From Halovivax gelatinilyticus (GTDB lineage Archaea; Halobacteriota; Halobacteria; Halobacteriales; Natrialbaceae): a DNA stretch of 64,000 nt. The notes beneath the pieces are model-generated. The model saw only the letters and a list, made by a program, of their open reading frames with translations, searched no databases and was not told the origin of the DNA. Positions within the stretch are counted from its first letter, which is position 1, and every line of letters begins with the position of its first letter. The stretch lies in NCBI RefSeq assembly GCF_024300625.1, contig NZ_CP101322.1, positions 1,501,992-1,565,991 on the forward strand. Direction: 5' to 3'. Of this stretch, positions 51,852 to 62,000 are shown piece after piece. The position numbers and the translations under genes were made by a program.

Positions 51852-52421
51852 ATGCAGCACGTGAAGATTCCGCAGGACCGCATCGGCGTCCTCATCGGCA
51901 GCGGCGGTGAGACGATGCGCGAGATCGAGTCGGCCGCCGAGGTCAGACTCGACATCGACTCGGAGAACGGGTCGGTCGCGGTCGACGCCGTCGGCGACCC
52001 TGTCCGCGGCCTGAAAGGCCCGGAGATCGTCCGCGCGATCGGTCGCGGTTTCGCTCCCGAAGACGCCCTCACGCTCCTCGACGACGAGCTGATGATGTTA
52101 GATATCGTCGACATCGCGGCCGCCTCGCGCAACTCGAACGACATGAAACGAAAGAAGGGACGGCTCATCGGCGAGGACGGGCGCACCCGCGAACTGATGG
52201 AGGAACTCTCGGGCGCGTCGGTCGTCATCTACGGCTCGACGCTCGCCGCCATCGGCACGCCCGAGGAGGTCGACGTCGTCAGAAGCGCCGCTGAGATGCT
52301 ACTCGACGGGGCGCCACACGGCGCCGTCTACTCCTTCCTCGAGGACAAACACAACGAACTCAAACACCAGGGGATGCAGTACCACCGGTATCCGGGATCC
52401 GGGACCGAAGAGCAGGTCTGA
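51852..52421 (+). CDS. KH-domain RNA-binding protein (Pno1/Dim2/Krr1-like)
   Basis: A 189-residue protein with two KH domains. The first has the loop GVLIGSGGETMREIE and the second GRLIGEDGRTRELM. Relatives bind 16S pre-rRNA with RIO1 during small-subunit assembly. It lies alone ahead of the thermosome gene, away from rio1. Confidence 0.9.
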   Translation: MQHVKIPQDRIGVLIGSGGETMREIESAAEVRLDIDSENGSVAVDAVGDPVRGLKGPEIVRAIGRGFAPEDALTLLDDELMMLDIVDIAAASRNSNDMKRKKGRLIGEDGRTRELMEELSGASVVIYGSTLAAIGTPEEVDVVRSAAEMLLDGAPHGAVYSFLEDKHNELKHQGMQYHRYPGSGTEEQV

Positions 52422-52594
52422 TCGATTCTCCGATTCGCGCTGTCGATTTCGACCGTATCCCTGTCGACCATTCGAACCCGATGTCGAGGCGGATTCGGCC
52501 CAGAACCGACATATAAACTGCCCTGTGACAACTCCTAACACATCCCTCTGTTGACCCACCGGGTGGCGAATCGCGACCGTCGCTAACGAAACAC

Positions 52595-52601
52595 TTTTAT
52601 A
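52595..52601 (+). promoter_or_regulatory. TATA element of the thermosome gene
   Basis: TTTTATA, preceded by purine-rich CGAAACAC that could serve as a BRE, lies 28-34 bases before the ATG at 52629. It is one of the clearest core promoters in the window, as expected for a heat-shock gene. Confidence 0.65.
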
Positions 52602-52628
52602 GAATCACAAACAATCCTTCGAGTGACT

Positions 52629-54308
52629 ATGGCTCAGCAGCAAATGGGTAACCAGCCCCTCATCGTACTGTCGGACGACAGTCAGCGAACGTCCGGCAAA
52701 GACGCACAGTCGATGAACATCCAGGCCGGGACGGCCGTCGCGGAGTCGGTCCGCACGACCCTCGGCCCGAAAGGGATGGACAAGATGCTCGTCGACTCCA
52801 CCGGCTCGGTCGTCGTCACGAACGACGGCGTCACGCTCCTGACCGAGATGGAGATCGACCACCCGGCTGCCGACATGATCGTCGACGTCGCCGAGACCCA
52901 GGAGGACGAAGTCGGCGACGGTACCACCTCCGCCGTCGTCGTCGCCGGTGAGCTACTCAAGCGCGCCGAGGACCTCCTGGACCAGGACATCCACGCGACC
53001 ACCGTCGCGCAGGGATACCGCCAGGCCGCCGCCGAGGCGACCGACGCGCTAGACGAGATCGCGATCGACGTCGACGTCGACGACACGGAGATCCTCCAGC
53101 AGATCGCCGCCACGGCGATGACCGGCAAGGGCGCCGAGAACGCCCGCGACCTGCTCTCGGAACTCGTCGTCGACGCCGTCCGCACGGTCGCCGACGATGA
53201 CGGCATCGACACCGACAACGTCGCCGTCAAGAAGGTCGTCGGCGGCGCCATCGAGAACTCCGAACTCGTCGAAGGCGTCCTGCTCAGCAAGGACCGCGTC
53301 TCCGAGAACATGCCGTACTTCGTCGAGGACGCCAACGTCGCCATCATCGACAACGCCCTCGAGGTCAAAGAGACCGAGATCGACGCCGAAGTCAACGTCA
53401 CGGACCCAGACCAGCTCCAGCAGTTCATCGAGCAGGAAGAATCCCAGCTCAAGGAGCTCGTCGACACGCTCGCCGACGTCGGCGCCGACGCCGTCTTCGT
53501 CGACAAGGGAATCGACGACATGGCCCAGCACTACCTGGCCCAGGAGGGCATCATCGCCGTCCGCCGCGTCAAGGACTCCGACGCCCGACGCATCGCCCGC
53601 GCGACCGGCGCCACGCCCGTCTCGAACGTCGACGACATCACCGAAGACCACCTCGGCTTCGCCGGCTCCGTCGCCCAGCGCGACGTCGCCGGTGACGACC
53701 ACATCTTCATCGAGGACGTCGAGGACGCAAAGGCCGTCACGCTCATCCTCCGCGGCGGTACCGAGCACGTCATCGACGAGGTCGACCGCGCCATCGAAGA
53801 CTCCATCGGCGTCGTCCGCACGACCATCGAGGACGGCAAGGTGCTCGCCGGCGGCGGCGCGCCCGAAGTCGAACTCTCGCTGGCCCTTCGCGACTACGCC
53901 GACTCCGTCGGCGGCCGCGAGCAGCTCGCCGTCGAGGCCTTCGCCGACGCGCTGGAAGTTATCCCACGCACGCTCGCCGAGAACGCCGGCCTCGACCCCA
54001 TCGACTCGCTCGTCGAACTCCGCAGCGACCACGACGCCGGCAGCACGACGGCCGGCCTCGACGCCTACACCGGCGACACCATCGACATGGCCGACGAAGG
54101 CGTCTACGAACCGCTTCGCATCAAGACGCAGGCAATCGAATCCGCCACCGAAGCAGCCGTCATGCTGCTTCGCATCGACGACGTCATCGCCGCCGGCGAC
54201 CTCGCCGTCTCCGACGATGACGACGGCGAAGACATGCCGGGCGGCCCGGGCGGCGGTATGGGCGGCGGCATGGGCGGCATGGGCGGTGGAATGGGCGGCA
54301 TGATGTAG
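52629..54308 (+). CDS. thsA: Thermosome (group II chaperonin) subunit
   Basis: A 559-residue chaperonin subunit. The ATG at 52629 ([17 protein letters not shown]) is preferred to a GTG two codons earlier. ATP-binding and hydrolysis motifs are present: [20 protein letters not shown] and the later [10 protein letters not shown]. The tail ends in GGM repeats ([10 protein letters not shown]), which line the inner cavity. It folds proteins in the cytosol; other subunits are not in the window. Immediately after the stop begins a cluster of hairpins. Confidence 0.95.
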   Translation: MAQQQMGNQPLIVLSDDSQRTSGKDAQSMNIQAGTAVAESVRTTLGPKGMDKMLVDSTGSVVVTNDGVTLLTEMEIDHPAADMIVDVAETQEDEVGDGTTSAVVVAGELLKRAEDLLDQDIHATTVAQGYRQAAAEATDALDEIAIDVDVDDTEILQQIAATAMTGKGAENARDLLSELVVDAVRTVADDDGIDTDNVAVKKVVGGAIENSELVEGVLLSKDRVSENMPYFVEDANVAIIDNALEVKETEIDAEVNVTDPDQLQQFIEQEESQLKELVDTLADVGADAVFVDKGIDDMAQHYLAQEGIIAVRRVKDSDARRIARATGATPVSNVDDITEDHLGFAGSVAQRDVAGDDHIFIEDVEDAKAVTLILRGGTEHVIDEVDRAIEDSIGVVRTTIEDGKVLAGGGAPEVELSLALRDYADSVGGREQLAVEAFADALEVIPRTLAENAGLDPIDSLVELRSDHDAGSTTAGLDAYTGDTIDMADEGVYEPLRIKTQAIESATEAAVMLLRIDDVIAAGDLAVSDDDDGEDMPGGPGGGMGGGMGGMGGGMGGMM

Positions 54309-54871
54309 GCGAGGTCTGAGCATCGCGAAGACCTCGAAAAGGCGAACGGCGAAGCCGTGAGCAGGGAGGTCCGAAGGCCGAAGGCCGAGAACCTCCGAAA
54401 AGCGAGCGGGGAGCGAACGCGACCCGCGAGCCAAACCTAAATTTTGCTCTGCGGGCCGGCAGAGCCGGCCCTCGGCAAAATCTTCAAAAGAGCCGGAAGG
54501 CTCTTTTGGACGGCGAGGGAACGGCGTTCCCTCGAGCAGTCGGCGCGAAGCGCCGACGACCTCGCGGGATCTCCGATCCCGCTTAGCTTCGATGAAAAGC
54601 ACTCCTCCTTCCCCGCCGACGTCGCGAAGCGACGTCTCTGGGTCAGTCGTCGGCCCGGTCACTCGGCCGTCGGCCTCGTTCGCGGTGAACGCCATCGCTC
54701 ACGGCGGTGCCGATCGTGTTTCCTGGATTCTCGCGACACTTCGAACCGCGCCTTCTTCGAACCGCTCGCTCGCCGATGCTAACCCCGTCGTTCGCGAACG
54801 GTGCCGTCACCGGGTGAAACGATCCCTTCAGTCTGCAGAAAGAGTTTACCGGAATCGTACTATCATCTCGT
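54309..54871. other. Non-coding region with a hairpin array
   Basis: 563 bases between the thermosome and lipoprotein genes. The first 330 bases are nearly all inverted repeats; the rest is unremarkable apart from a TTTACC promoter-like patch near 54847, about 25 bases before the lipoprotein start. No protein-coding text was recognised. Confidence 0.75.
54311..54636. repeat. Array of nine hairpins downstream of the thermosome gene
   Basis: Stems, in order: 54311-54317/54329-54335; 54346-54350/54354-54358; 54365-54370/54391-54396; 54441-54447/54475-54481 enclosing 54453-54460/54464-54471; 54485-54494/54499-54508 (10 bp, loop GGAA); 54514-54522/54526-54534 (9 bp); 54539-54546/54550-54557 (8 bp, loop GAA); 54564-54571/54575-54582 (8 bp); 54618-54625/54629-54636 (8 bp, loop GAA). 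All listed stems are perfect by inspection. Confidence 0.85.
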
Positions 54872-55339
54872 ATGCATCGCCGCTCACTCCTCGCGACGGT
54901 CGGCCTCACCGTTGTCGGAACGCTGGCCGGCTGTCTGGAGTCGACGCCGCTTTCGGGCGATCCGGAGCCGCCGGACGACCTGGTTGAGGAGACGTTCGAG
55001 TCGATCACGCCCGACGAGTCGGTGCCGGCGTCGGACGAGCCGCCGACGATCGCGTTCGTCGAGGACGATTCCCGCGTCGTGATCGAGGGATCGCTCACCT
55101 ACAGTTCGAGTAGCTGTGGCGGGGTCGACCCCGGCGAGACGAGTTACGACGCTGTCGACGGGACCGTAACGACGAGCGTGGCGGCCTACTACGACCACCC
55201 GTCGGGAACCGACTGCACCGCCGACGAGGTGACGACCGGCTACCGGCTGACGCTCGCGTTCGACGATGGCGTCCCCGAAACCGTCGAGATGACCGAGGAC
55301 GGGACAATGGGGACGTTCGACGTGACCGAGTCCCCGTGA
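54872..55339 (+). CDS. Small Tat lipoprotein of unknown function
   Basis: A 155-residue product. The start MHRRSLLATVG and lipobox LAGC (Cys21) indicate export and lipidation. The mature part is beta-rich with Cys pairs in SSSSCGGVDPG and HPSGTDCTADE, perhaps a disulfide. The family is not recognised. It is probably independent of the thermosome gene because of the hairpins between them. Confidence 0.75.
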   Translation: MHRRSLLATVGLTVVGTLAGCLESTPLSGDPEPPDDLVEETFESITPDESVPASDEPPTIAFVEDDSRVVIEGSLTYSSSSCGGVDPGETSYDAVDGTVTTSVAAYYDHPSGTDCTADEVTTGYRLTLAFDDGVPETVEMTEDGTMGTFDVTESP

Positions 55340-55425
55340 TCCAGACTGGTTCGTTTCACCATCGAAAATCGCCGGCCACTATCTTCATACGTCCATACGG
55401 TCATACCGAAACGAGTCAGACCCCC

Positions 55426-57513
55426 ATGTCCGAATCCCCGCTCTATCAGTCTCTCTTCGAGCAATCGCCGGACGGAATCGCGACGGTGGATCCGGAGACG
55501 GCCCGTATCGAACGCGTCAATCCGGCGTACGCCGATATTCTCGGAACCGATCCGGAGGCGCTCGAGGGGCGTTCGTTCGTCGAGCGACTGATCGAGCGGA
55601 CGTCTGCGGATCGGGCGACCCTCGACCGTGGGCTCGATACGGCCTGCCAGGGATCGTCTCTGGACGTCGAGTGCACCGTCGAACGCGGTACTGGGAGGGG
55701 TCGACCGGTCGCCCTCACACTCTCGTCACTCGAGGACCAACGAACGGTGTTGTCGACGCTCCGTTGGGGACGCGAGCGGAGCGAACGGGATCTACCGGAT
55801 GTCGAGATGGCCCACCGTCTCGATGTCGCGTTGACCGGAACCGATACGGGCGTCTGGGAGTGGGATATGGCGAAGGACGAGGTGATCTGGACCGAGTCGA
55901 TGGAACGACTGTTCGGACTCGAAGCGGGGACGTTCGAGGGAACGTTCGAGGCGTTCGCAAAGCGGGTCCATTCGGATGACCGTCCGGCCGTCACGGAGGC
56001 GATCGAGACGGCGGTCGAACGTGAGGAACTCTTTCAGATCGAGTATCGCATTCGGCGCGATGACGGGGAAACGCGGTGGGTCTACGCACGGGGTGAAATC
56101 CACGAAACCGACGACGGTGCCGGTCGCATCGTCGGCGTCGTCACCGACATCACCCAACAAAAAGAACAGGAACAGGTCCTCCATCGCCAGGAACGTCAGT
56201 ATCGCGAACTCGTCGACCGCTTGCCTGAGGCGTACTACACGTTCGATAGCGACTGGACGATGACGTACTGCAACGAGGTGATCGCAGACCGATTCGAGAC
56301 GACGGTCGAGGAGATGCTGGGAGAAACTATTCGGGACATCTACCCAGAGATCGAAGACACCGTTCTCGAAGCGGCGTTCCGGACGGTGATGGAGACGCAG
56401 GAGTCGGCCACCTGTGAGTATTACGTCGAGGAGTACGGCTACTGGGTCGAGGCGCAGGTGTATCCGTACGAAGATGGCATCGCCGTCATCTCCTCGGACA
56501 TCACCGAGCGAAAGGAGAAGATGACGATGGTGCTCGATACGATGCCGCTCATCTTCTTCCAAATCGACACGGACGGCACGTTTCTGGAGTCACGCGGTAA
56601 GGGCCTCTCGAAACTCGGCCTCGAACCGAACGAGGCCGTCGGACTCTCGCTGTTCGAGTTGTACAGCGAGGAACCGGCGATTATCGAGGCGGCCGAACGT
56701 GCACTCGACGGCGAATCGATCTCGGCCATGATCGAACACGGGACCGACCACTTCCAGACGCACTTTAGACCGATCGTCGAGAACGGCGAGGTGACGAGCG
56801 CCATCGGCGTCTCGATGGACGTTTCCGCCCTCGAGCGCCAGCGCGAGCAGATGGAGTTTTTCAACTCGATTCTTCGCCACGACGTCTTGAACGGAATGAC
56901 CGTCATCAAGACCCGCGGGCAAATCCTCGCCGAGCAACTCGACGGCGAGCAGGCCCGGTACGCCAAAACGATCGTCGACTGGTGTAACACGACGACGGAG
57001 ATAACCCAGCGCGTCCAGCGAGTCATCGAAACGCTCACCACGCCCGACGAGGATCTCCGCGTCGAATCGATAGACCTCACGGCGATTCTCGACCGGAAAC
57101 TCGATGAACTTCGAACGGCCCACCCCGAGATCGAGTTCATGGACGCCGTCCCACGGAACGTCTCCGTTCGCGGAGACGAATTACTCGCGGACGTTCTCGG
57201 CAACGTGCTGTTGAACAGTATCGAACACAACGACTCGGACGGCTTGACCATCGACGTGACGCTCGAAACGGACGACAGCGTCGTCCTGCGAATCGCAGAC
57301 TCTGGGGTGGGTATCGACGAGGAACGACGCGAATCCGTGTTTCGACGGGGTGAGACCTCCCACGCGAAGGAGACCGGGTCGGGCTTTGGCCTGTTCTTCG
57401 TCGACGTGATGGTCGACAAATACGGCGGTGACGTCTGGGTAGAAGAAAGCGATCTGGGAGGGGCCTGCTTCGCTCTCGACCTCCCGCGAGCCCGGGCGGA
57501 GGCACAACAATGA
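55426..57513 (+). CDS. Multi-PAS sensor histidine kinase
   Basis: A soluble 695-residue kinase from the ATG at 55426. Four PAS or PAS-like domains lie at about 5-110, 130-245, 258-362 and 365-470; the second has the PAS-PAC text of a WEWDMAKDEV type. The phosphoacceptor H485 is in SILRHDVLNGM. The ATPase domain is complete: N box VLLNSIEHND, G1 IADSGVGID and G2 GSGFGLFFV. It should phosphorylate the HalX regulator encoded next. The signals sensed by the PAS domains are unknown. Confidence 0.9.
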   Translation: MSESPLYQSLFEQSPDGIATVDPETARIERVNPAYADILGTDPEALEGRSFVERLIERTSADRATLDRGLDTACQGSSLDVECTVERGTGRGRPVALTLSSLEDQRTVLSTLRWGRERSERDLPDVEMAHRLDVALTGTDTGVWEWDMAKDEVIWTESMERLFGLEAGTFEGTFEAFAKRVHSDDRPAVTEAIETAVEREELFQIEYRIRRDDGETRWVYARGEIHETDDGAGRIVGVVTDITQQKEQEQVLHRQERQYRELVDRLPEAYYTFDSDWTMTYCNEVIADRFETTVEEMLGETIRDIYPEIEDTVLEAAFRTVMETQESATCEYYVEEYGYWVEAQVYPYEDGIAVISSDITERKEKMTMVLDTMPLIFFQIDTDGTFLESRGKGLSKLGLEPNEAVGLSLFELYSEEPAIIEAAERALDGESISAMIEHGTDHFQTHFRPIVENGEVTSAIGVSMDVSALERQREQMEFFNSILRHDVLNGMTVIKTRGQILAEQLDGEQARYAKTIVDWCNTTTEITQRVQRVIETLTTPDEDLRVESIDLTAILDRKLDELRTAHPEIEFMDAVPRNVSVRGDELLADVLGNVLLNSIEHNDSDGLTIDVTLETDDSVVLRIADSGVGIDEERRESVFRRGETSHAKETGSGFGLFFVDVMVDKYGGDVWVEESDLGGACFALDLPRARAEAQQ

Positions 57514-57544
57514 TACGCACATCAACACAATGTGAGGTAATAGC

Positions 57545-58180
57545 ATGACCGTCTCGGACTCCCCAGTCATCGCGATCGTCGAGGACGAACCGGCCGTCGC
57601 GGAGAGTTACGAACTCTGGCTCGACGACGAGTACGAGATCAGGCGCGCACACGACGGGGCCGAGGCCCTCGAGGTCATCGACGATTCGGTCGATGTCGTT
57701 CTCTTAGACCGGATGATGCCGAAATTGTCTGGCGCCGAGGTGCTCCAGGAGATTCGCGAGCGGGAGGTCGACTGTCGCGTCGCGATGGTGACGGCGGTCG
57801 AACCCGATCTCGACGTCATCGAGATGGGGTTCGACGCGTACGTAACGAAACCGCCCGAGCGGGACGACCTCCTCGAAACGGTTCGGACGCTGGTCGAACG
57901 CGGGTCGTTGAGCGACGACTTACAGGAGTATCACTCGTTACTGGCTCGCCGTGGCGCCCTCGAAGCGGAGCAATCCGCCGAGTCGCTGGCAGAAAGTGAA
58001 CCGTATCAGGAACTCCTCGAACGGATCGAGGCGAAACGCCTCGACGTAGACGAGGGGCTCGGAGACATGGGTTCAGACGTCGAGTTCGTCAGCGCGGTTC
58101 GCGAGATCGACGCGGATTCGGATCTGTTCGATGGGGACGGTCCTGAAACCGCCGATACGTCGGAGACGACCGATGACTGA
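57545..58180 (+). CDS. HalX-domain response regulator
   Basis: A 211-residue regulator. The receiver domain has D55 (VVLLDRMMP), with VTAVEP and KPPE as the later active-site residues. The C-terminal HalX helical domain follows (about 125-190), then an acidic tail. No DNA-binding motif is visible. GAGGT lies eight bases before the ATG. It is the second gene of the kinase / regulator / KaiC-like set, and its stop overlaps the start of the third gene. Confidence 0.88.
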   Translation: MTVSDSPVIAIVEDEPAVAESYELWLDDEYEIRRAHDGAEALEVIDDSVDVVLLDRMMPKLSGAEVLQEIREREVDCRVAMVTAVEPDLDVIEMGFDAYVTKPPERDDLLETVRTLVERGSLSDDLQEYHSLLARRGALEAEQSAESLAESEPYQELLERIEAKRLDVDEGLGDMGSDVEFVSAVREIDADSDLFDGDGPETADTSETTDD

Positions 58181-58847
58181 CGGATTCTGCGTGACCGGCT
58201 TCCTGCCTCGAACGCCGGATCGTCTCGATCCGGGAACGAACGTGGCGATCGTGGGGCCGTCGATGAGCGGCAAACGAGCACTTGCGTTTCGACTGCTGAC
58301 GGCCAACTACGAACCCGACGATGGAATTCTGTGCATATCGACGGATAACGCAGAATCGGTATTCGACGATCTCGAGCGCTACGCTGGTTCGATCGATCGA
58401 AACCGCGTCGGCGTCATCGATTGTTCGGGACGAAGCTTCGATCTCGTGAGCGACGGACTGACAGAGACGATCTCGTCGCCGGCCGACCTCACCGGCATCA
58501 GCATCGGATCGGCGAAACTGATGAAGCAACTTTCCAGCCGAGGTATCTCGGATATCCGGTACGGACTCATTTCCGTCTCGACGCTTCTCCAGTACCTCGA
58601 TCGAAACACGGTCTTCAAATTCCTCCACGTCTTCACCAACCGCGTCGCTGAGACGGACGGACTCGGCATCTACACGCTGAACGACGATACGCACGAGCCG
58701 ACGACCGTCAACACGATCAAGGGACAGTTCGACGCGGTGATCGAACTTCGAGAGACGGAGACCGGCGACTACGAATATCGCGCGCTCGGGTTGGGGCGCG
58801 AATCGATGGGCTGGGAACCGATCGAATCGTCTCTCGTGGACCGTTGA
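58173..58847 (+). CDS. RecA/KaiC-like signalling protein with modified P-loop (DUF7504-like)
   Basis: The product has 224 residues from the ATG at 58173, which overlaps the regulator stop. The P-loop-like text GPSMSGKRAL has the Lys but has Arg where Ser or Thr should bind Mg2+. Strands ILCISTDNA, VGVIDCSG and IRYGLISVSTLL follow a RecA-like core. Its position in a kinase-regulator operon suggests a signalling output. The related protein at 32500-33078 has lost the Lys as well. Confidence 0.7.
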   Translation: MTDGFCVTGFLPRTPDRLDPGTNVAIVGPSMSGKRALAFRLLTANYEPDDGILCISTDNAESVFDDLERYAGSIDRNRVGVIDCSGRSFDLVSDGLTETISSPADLTGISIGSAKLMKQLSSRGISDIRYGLISVSTLLQYLDRNTVFKFLHVFTNRVAETDGLGIYTLNDDTHEPTTVNTIKGQFDAVIELRETETGDYEYRALGLGRESMGWEPIESSLVDR

Positions 58848-59017
58848 GTCACGCGAACGACTGTCGTCTCGAAGACGAGAATGTCACCGAACTCGGTGGG
58901 CCATCGTCGCCGTTCGGTCGGTCGTACTCCCGGGCCGAAAAACGAATTACAGCTCGTCTCGATCAATGCCACAACACGGTCGAGATGTGGGTCTCCGACG
59001 CCAGCCGGCGCGTCTCC

Positions 59018-62000
59018 TTACGGAGCGATGCCGACGAGTATCTTGTAGATCATCACGACATCTTCCGTCGTGATCTCGCCGTCTCCGGTCAGGTCGCCAC
59101 ACTCGGGATTGACGAACCCGTCCGGGTCCAGGCCCGCGATATACTGCAGCGTTAGCGTCGCGTCTAGCGAGGTGACCGCGCCGTCACCGTCGACGTCGCC
59201 CGGAAGCGCACACGCGGGATCGATGCTGACGTTGGCCGTGTCGAGCGAATCCGCACTCGAGACGGTGATCGCGCCGGTTCCGACGTCATCGGGAGCGGTA
59301 TCCCAGGTCAACTGACTCTGTATCGACTCGCCGGCGTCGAGCGTGACGTTTGTGGCGTCGACGACCGTCCCGTCGAGGGCCGCGAGATCGACCGTCTGCG
59401 TCCCCGCTCCGCCACCGGTATTGTCGATCTGGGTGGTGACGGTGAGCGTCTCGCCGGCGGTGACCGGCGAATTCGTCTCGAGAATGCCGACCTCGAACGC
59501 CGATTCCGCCGCGGTCACGGTGACGGTGGTGGCGTCGCTTTCGTCGTCGCTCGCGACCGCGACGGGGTGGCTACCCGCATCGCCCGAATCGGTCTCCCAG
59601 CCCAGGTCGATCGTCGTCGATTCGCCCGCGTCGAGGTCGACCTGTGCGCTGTCGACGGTGGTGGAGTTGACGGCTAGTTCGACGCTCTGGGTGCCGTACC
59701 CGTCACCAACGTTTTCGACCGCCGCGGAGACGACGAGCGTCTCACCTTCCACGACGGGATCGTTCGTCTCGGCGATCTCGACGGCGAACACCGACTCGGC
59801 CGGATCGATCACGACGTCGGCCGACTCACTGTCATCGTCGCTCGCGACGACCACCGTCGTCGATCCCGGATCGGCCTCGTTCGTCACCCACTCGAGCGTC
59901 ACCGACTCGGATGCGCCAGCGGCCAGTTCGAGTTCGACGCTATCGTGTACGTCTCCGTCGTGTTCGAGCGTGATCGATTGCGTTCCCGACCCGGTTCCGA
60001 CGTTGTCGATCAGTGCGGTCACTTCGAGCGATTCGCCGGCGGTGATCGGTGAGTTCGTCCCGGTGACGGTTACCTCGAACTGTGGACCCGCCTCGTCGGA
60101 GACGATGTGCCCGAGACTCTCCTGTTCGACCCTCGAATCCTCGCTCGTCCGATCCCCGCGGACGTTTAACGCGTTTACCGAGCCGTCCATCGAACCGATG
60201 TAGAGCGTCCCGTCTGCGACCGTCGGCGACGAGAACGTCGACGACGGCATCGACTGCCGCCACAGCTGTGTGCCGCTGTCCGCCTCGAACGCGTGTACGT
60301 ACGGATACTGCGAGCCGACGTAGACGGTCCCATCGGCGACGGTCGGCGAGGAGACGAGCAACTCCTGCTGTCTCCCGAACCCGCTCGACCACGCCTGCGT
60401 GCCGGTCGACGCGTCGAGCGCGAAGACCGCACCGTTATCGTCTTCTTCGAATCCCGTTCCGACGTAGACCCGGCCGTCAGAAACGGTCGGCGACGAGTGA
60501 ACCGCGCCGCCGGTGTCGAATCGCCACGTTTTCGATCCGCTCGTCGCGTCCAGCGCGTATAGTCCGCCGTCGTGAGATCCGACGTAGACGAGCCCGCCTT
60601 TGACGGTCGGTGAAGCGGTGACCTGCCCGTCGACCTCGGTCCGCCACGTCTCCGTGCCGTCACCGGCGTCGATCGCGTGGACGAATCCGTCGTCGTCAGC
60701 CACGCCGTAGGCGCCGATGTAGACGGTTCCGTCGACGACGACCGGCGACGACTCCGTACCGCCCTCGGGAACGAACGTCCACTCCACCGCACCGGTGTCG
60801 GCGTCGAGCGCGTAGAGGACGCCGAGCGAGGCAGCGTACACCGTCCCGTCGGCGACCGTCGGCGAGGAGTGGACGTCCCACGACGTCTCGTGGTGCCAGA
60901 CGACATCCCCCGTCTCGGCGTCGAGCGCGAAGAGGCCGTCAGTCGAACCCGCGTAGACGACGCCGTCGGCGGCCGTCGGAGACGCCGATGACGGCCCGCC
61001 GACGTCAGCGGTCCACCGAAGTGATCCGTTCTCGCGGTCGAGCGAGGAGACCGTGCCGTTTTCAGACCCAACGAGCACGGCCTCGTCGTAGATCGTCGGC
61101 GACGACCAGACGGCGTCGTCCGTCGAGGCTCTCCACTCGAGATCGCCGGCGTCCCGCGCGAATCGCAGGGTCGTCACAGAGGCCGACCCGACGCTGGTCT
61201 CGAAATCGTACGACGCGGACTGACTCGGCACCGAGACGTCGATCGGCACCACCGTCGATTCGTTCGCCGCCAGATCGACGACGGCGGCTCCGACTGGTCG
61301 ATCCGTGAGCGACCCTCCTGTCGCGGTCACCGTGGCGACGTCGACGACCGGATCGGCCCCTTCGTTCGTGACGTTGAGCCACAGGGTGGGCGTCTCGTCG
61401 ACGCCGATCCTGCTGGGGAACGTGACGTCCGTGATCGAGAGCGAGCCGTCGCCGTCGTCGAGTGGATCGGCCGCGATGGCTGTGTCCACCGAATCGTCGA
61501 GGCCGACGCCCGTGACGGATCGGGTGATCGAGTCACCGACGGCGACCTCGTAGATGATCGCTGCGCGGTCGTCCGGCGCCGTCACCTCGAACGAAACCGT
61601 CCGCTCACCGTTCGGATCGATCTCGACCGGTTTCTCTCCTACCGTCGATCCGTCCGCCCGAAGCGTTGCGACGGTCTCGGTCGGGGCGTCGCCATCGTTT
61701 TCGATCGTGGCCGTGACGGTCACGGACGCGCCGCGGTCGACCGTCGACGGCGAGTCGACGTCACTGACCGAGACAGTCGGTGTGAGATTCGCCGTCACGA
61801 GTGCCGAACCTGCCCTGGTAAAGCGAACCGCACGTTCTGCATCGTCGAATCCTGGTTTCGAGATCCAGGCGACGTGGTCTCCGTCGGGGACCTCGACGCT
61901 GACCGAGCCGGTCGCATTCGTCGCGTGCGTCCGGTCCTGTGGATGGGTCAGGAGCGTAACCGTCGCGTTTTCGACGGCTTCGCCCGTGTGCTCGTTCGCG

